Origin: Mucilaginibacter sp.
GTDB lineage: Bacteria > Bacteroidota > Bacteroidia > Sphingobacteriales > Sphingobacteriaceae
NCBI RefSeq assembly: GCF_028288225.1
Contig: NZ_JAQBOC010000094.1
Span: forward strand, 1 to 64,000
DNA length: 64,000 bases
Reading direction: 5' to 3'
Within the stretch, counting starts at the first letter, position 1. Each line of letters starts with the position of its first letter. Positions 62,716 through 64,000 of the stretch are shown in pieces. The notes beneath the pieces are model-generated. The model was not told the DNA's origin and searched no databases. It saw nothing but the letters and a program-made list of their open reading frames with translations. Made by a program: the position numbers and the translations under genes.

Positions 62716-64000
62716 TTGAACAAGCATCTTTTTAAATACCTGCCCGGAAAACATAAAAACTCCTACCGCGAATATTACACCAGTCAAAACCTGGCGTCTG
62801 TACGCGTAGGGAGCATTGTTTTTTTGGTGTTGAATGTTATAATCAGGGCTTTGTATCTAATATTCCCTTTAAGCCTTACGCGGGCCGAGAACTTTCCGGA
62901 GTTTAATACTACCAATTGGGTATTTATGATATCGGCACTGATATTCTATATCATCAGCAATTTTTTAATAGAAGAATTCAGGAAGAACAACAAAGCCACT
63001 GCCATAATGTCGTTGTTTGTTTTTTCGTTTTCTCTGTACATTATTCTTTGTGGTATGTTCAGCAGCTTTATTGCAACCGCTAATCCACGCAATGCCCTTA
63101 TACTTTACTTAATATCGTTAACGGTTATCAGCATTTTGTGTGTGTTTGAATATTACGAAACCATTATACTCATCATTTCTGTTGAATTGTTATTTACCGC
63201 GCTGCTGATCCATAGCCATACCGATCCTACCGAAATGATCTATAATCAAATGGTTTCTATTATTTTGCTTGGCGGATTTTATTTGATATCCCGGTACTTT
63301 TTCTCATATAAAGCCAGTTACTGGATGCAGGTGAACGAGATAAAGGAGAAAAACCTGGAAATTGAGCGCGGAAGTGAATTTAAAAGCCAATTACTGGGTA
63401 CTGTGGCTCATGATTTACGCAACCCTATAGCTGCTGTAGAAACATTAGCCATGATGATGGAAATGGAAGACATTGATGAAGATACGCAGGATACATTAAA
63501 CCTGATGAAGGCATCGTGCATAAGGGCCCGTACCATAATTGACGATCTGCTTGAATCTGCCCGCAATGAAAACTCAGGAGAGTTTGTCACCGCCAAAACT
63601 GAACTTAATGCCCTGGTGAAGGATAATATTGAGGTTTGGAAGATCCAGAAAGAGGCTAAAAATACTATAGAGCTTATCAGCTCGATAAGTCCGGCTTATG
63701 CATTGATAAATCATGAGAAATTTACCCGCGTATTAGATAATCTCATAGGAAATGCGCTAAAATTCTCGAAAGAAAAAAGCAAAATAGAGGTATTTTTAAG
63801 CAAAAAGAACCAGCGTATTATTATTGAAGTTAAAGACAGTGGTTTGGGCATCCCAAAAGATATGCTGCCTATTATTTTCACGCCATTCTCAAAGGCAGGC
63901 CGTACCGGGCTAAAGGGCGAACAGTCAACCGGACTGGGCTTAAGCATAGTAAAACAGATAATAGAAAAACACAAAGGCAAAATTGAGGTAGAAAGCGAAG
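62716..64000 (+). CDS. Membrane histidine kinase (3' end outside window)
   Basis: Open frame from TTG at 62716 to the right edge (428 codons). About six membrane helices lie within residues 30-205, then a short linker and the kinase core: H-box GTVAHDLRNPI, N-box RVLDNLIGNALKFS, G1 DSGLGIP, F-box FTPFSKAG and G2 STGLGLSIV. The next in-frame ATG is already inside the second membrane helix, so the TTG is the likely start. Sensed signal and partner regulator are not visible. Confidence 0.9.
   Translation, partial: MNKHLFKYLPGKHKNSYREYYTSQNLASVRVGSIVFLVLNVIIRALYLIFPLSLTRAENFPEFNTTNWVFMISALIFYIISNFLIEEFRKNNKATAIMSLFVFSFSLYIILCGMFSSFIATANPRNALILYLISLTVISILCVFEYYETIILIISVELLFTALLIHSHTDPTEMIYNQMVSIILLGGFYLISRYFFSYKASYWMQVNEIKEKNLEIERGSEFKSQLLGTVAHDLRNPIAAVETLAMMMEMEDIDEDTQDTLNLMKASCIRARTIIDDLLESARNENSGEFVTAKTELNALVKDNIEVWKIQKEAKNTIELISSISPAYALINHEKFTRVLDNLIGNALKFSKEKSKIEVFLSKKNQRIIIEVKDSGLGIPKDMLPIIFTPFSKAGRTGLKGEQSTGLGLSIVKQIIEKHKGKIEVESE

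Overview
The window looks like a chromosomal segment of a Bacteroidota member, most likely Sphingobacteriaceae (Mucilaginibacter/Pedobacter-like). The reasons are low GC, a SusC/SusD pair with a SusR-like regulator, many periplasmic glycoside hydrolases (GH97, GH99-like, GH29, GH3), Bacteroidota-type promoters (TTTG, about 19 nt, TAnnTTTG) and few Shine-Dalgarno sequences. Genus is inferred from protein style only, not from a database search. No rRNA, tRNA, CRISPR, prophage or transposase gene was found.

Region 1 (1-17.1 kb, all + strand) is an exopolysaccharide cluster with an unusual non-ribosomal peptide component. It opens with the thioesterase end of an NRPS-type protein and an Sfp-type phosphopantetheinyl transferase. 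Then come a lone response-regulator receiver, a polyprenyl-phosphate sugar transferase carrying a degenerate receiver domain, a half-length TolC-like protein, a Wzc-like chain-length protein, a 45-residue membrane microprotein, a Wzy/ligase, a hexapeptide acyltransferase, a Wzx-type flippase and four glycosyltransferases. A complete A-PCP-TE protein without condensation domain sits among the last glycosyltransferases. The natural reading is that the cell makes a polysaccharide together with a thioester-activated amino acid that may decorate it.

Region 2 (17.1-30 kb, mostly - strand) holds an orphan antitoxin-like gene, a MarR-GNAT fusion and a VOC protein. A sus-like polysaccharide utilisation locus follows: SusR-like regulator, SusC, SusD, terminator, then GH97 and a GH99-like lipoprotein from their own promoter. 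Region 3 (29.8-33.9 kb) is a glycerol operon, glpD-glpK-glpF, with a palindromic repeat inserted exactly between glpK and glpF. Region 4 (34-39 kb) has a truncated HigA-like antitoxin, an SMP-30-like protein, a GH29 fucosidase and a divergent GH3 enzyme.

Region 5 (39-64 kb) is mostly housekeeping: DUF4268, DUF763, tmk, DUF4142, ppc, an FUSC-type membrane protein, a PIN toxin-antitoxin pair, PhoH, a sugar MFS transporter with a ROK kinase, guaB, an active/inactive M16 peptidase pair, a serine hydrolase, clpB and a histidine kinase cut by the right edge. Between phoH and the MFS gene lies a gene-free stretch with a strong minus-strand promoter, several GNRA-capped hairpins and a terminator-like stem. 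I read it as a structured non-coding RNA of about 350 nt that I do not recognise.

Several families of palindromic intergenic repeats occur from 18 kb on. In two cases (glpK and an M16 peptidase) the end of the repeat supplies the stop codon of the gene beside it.
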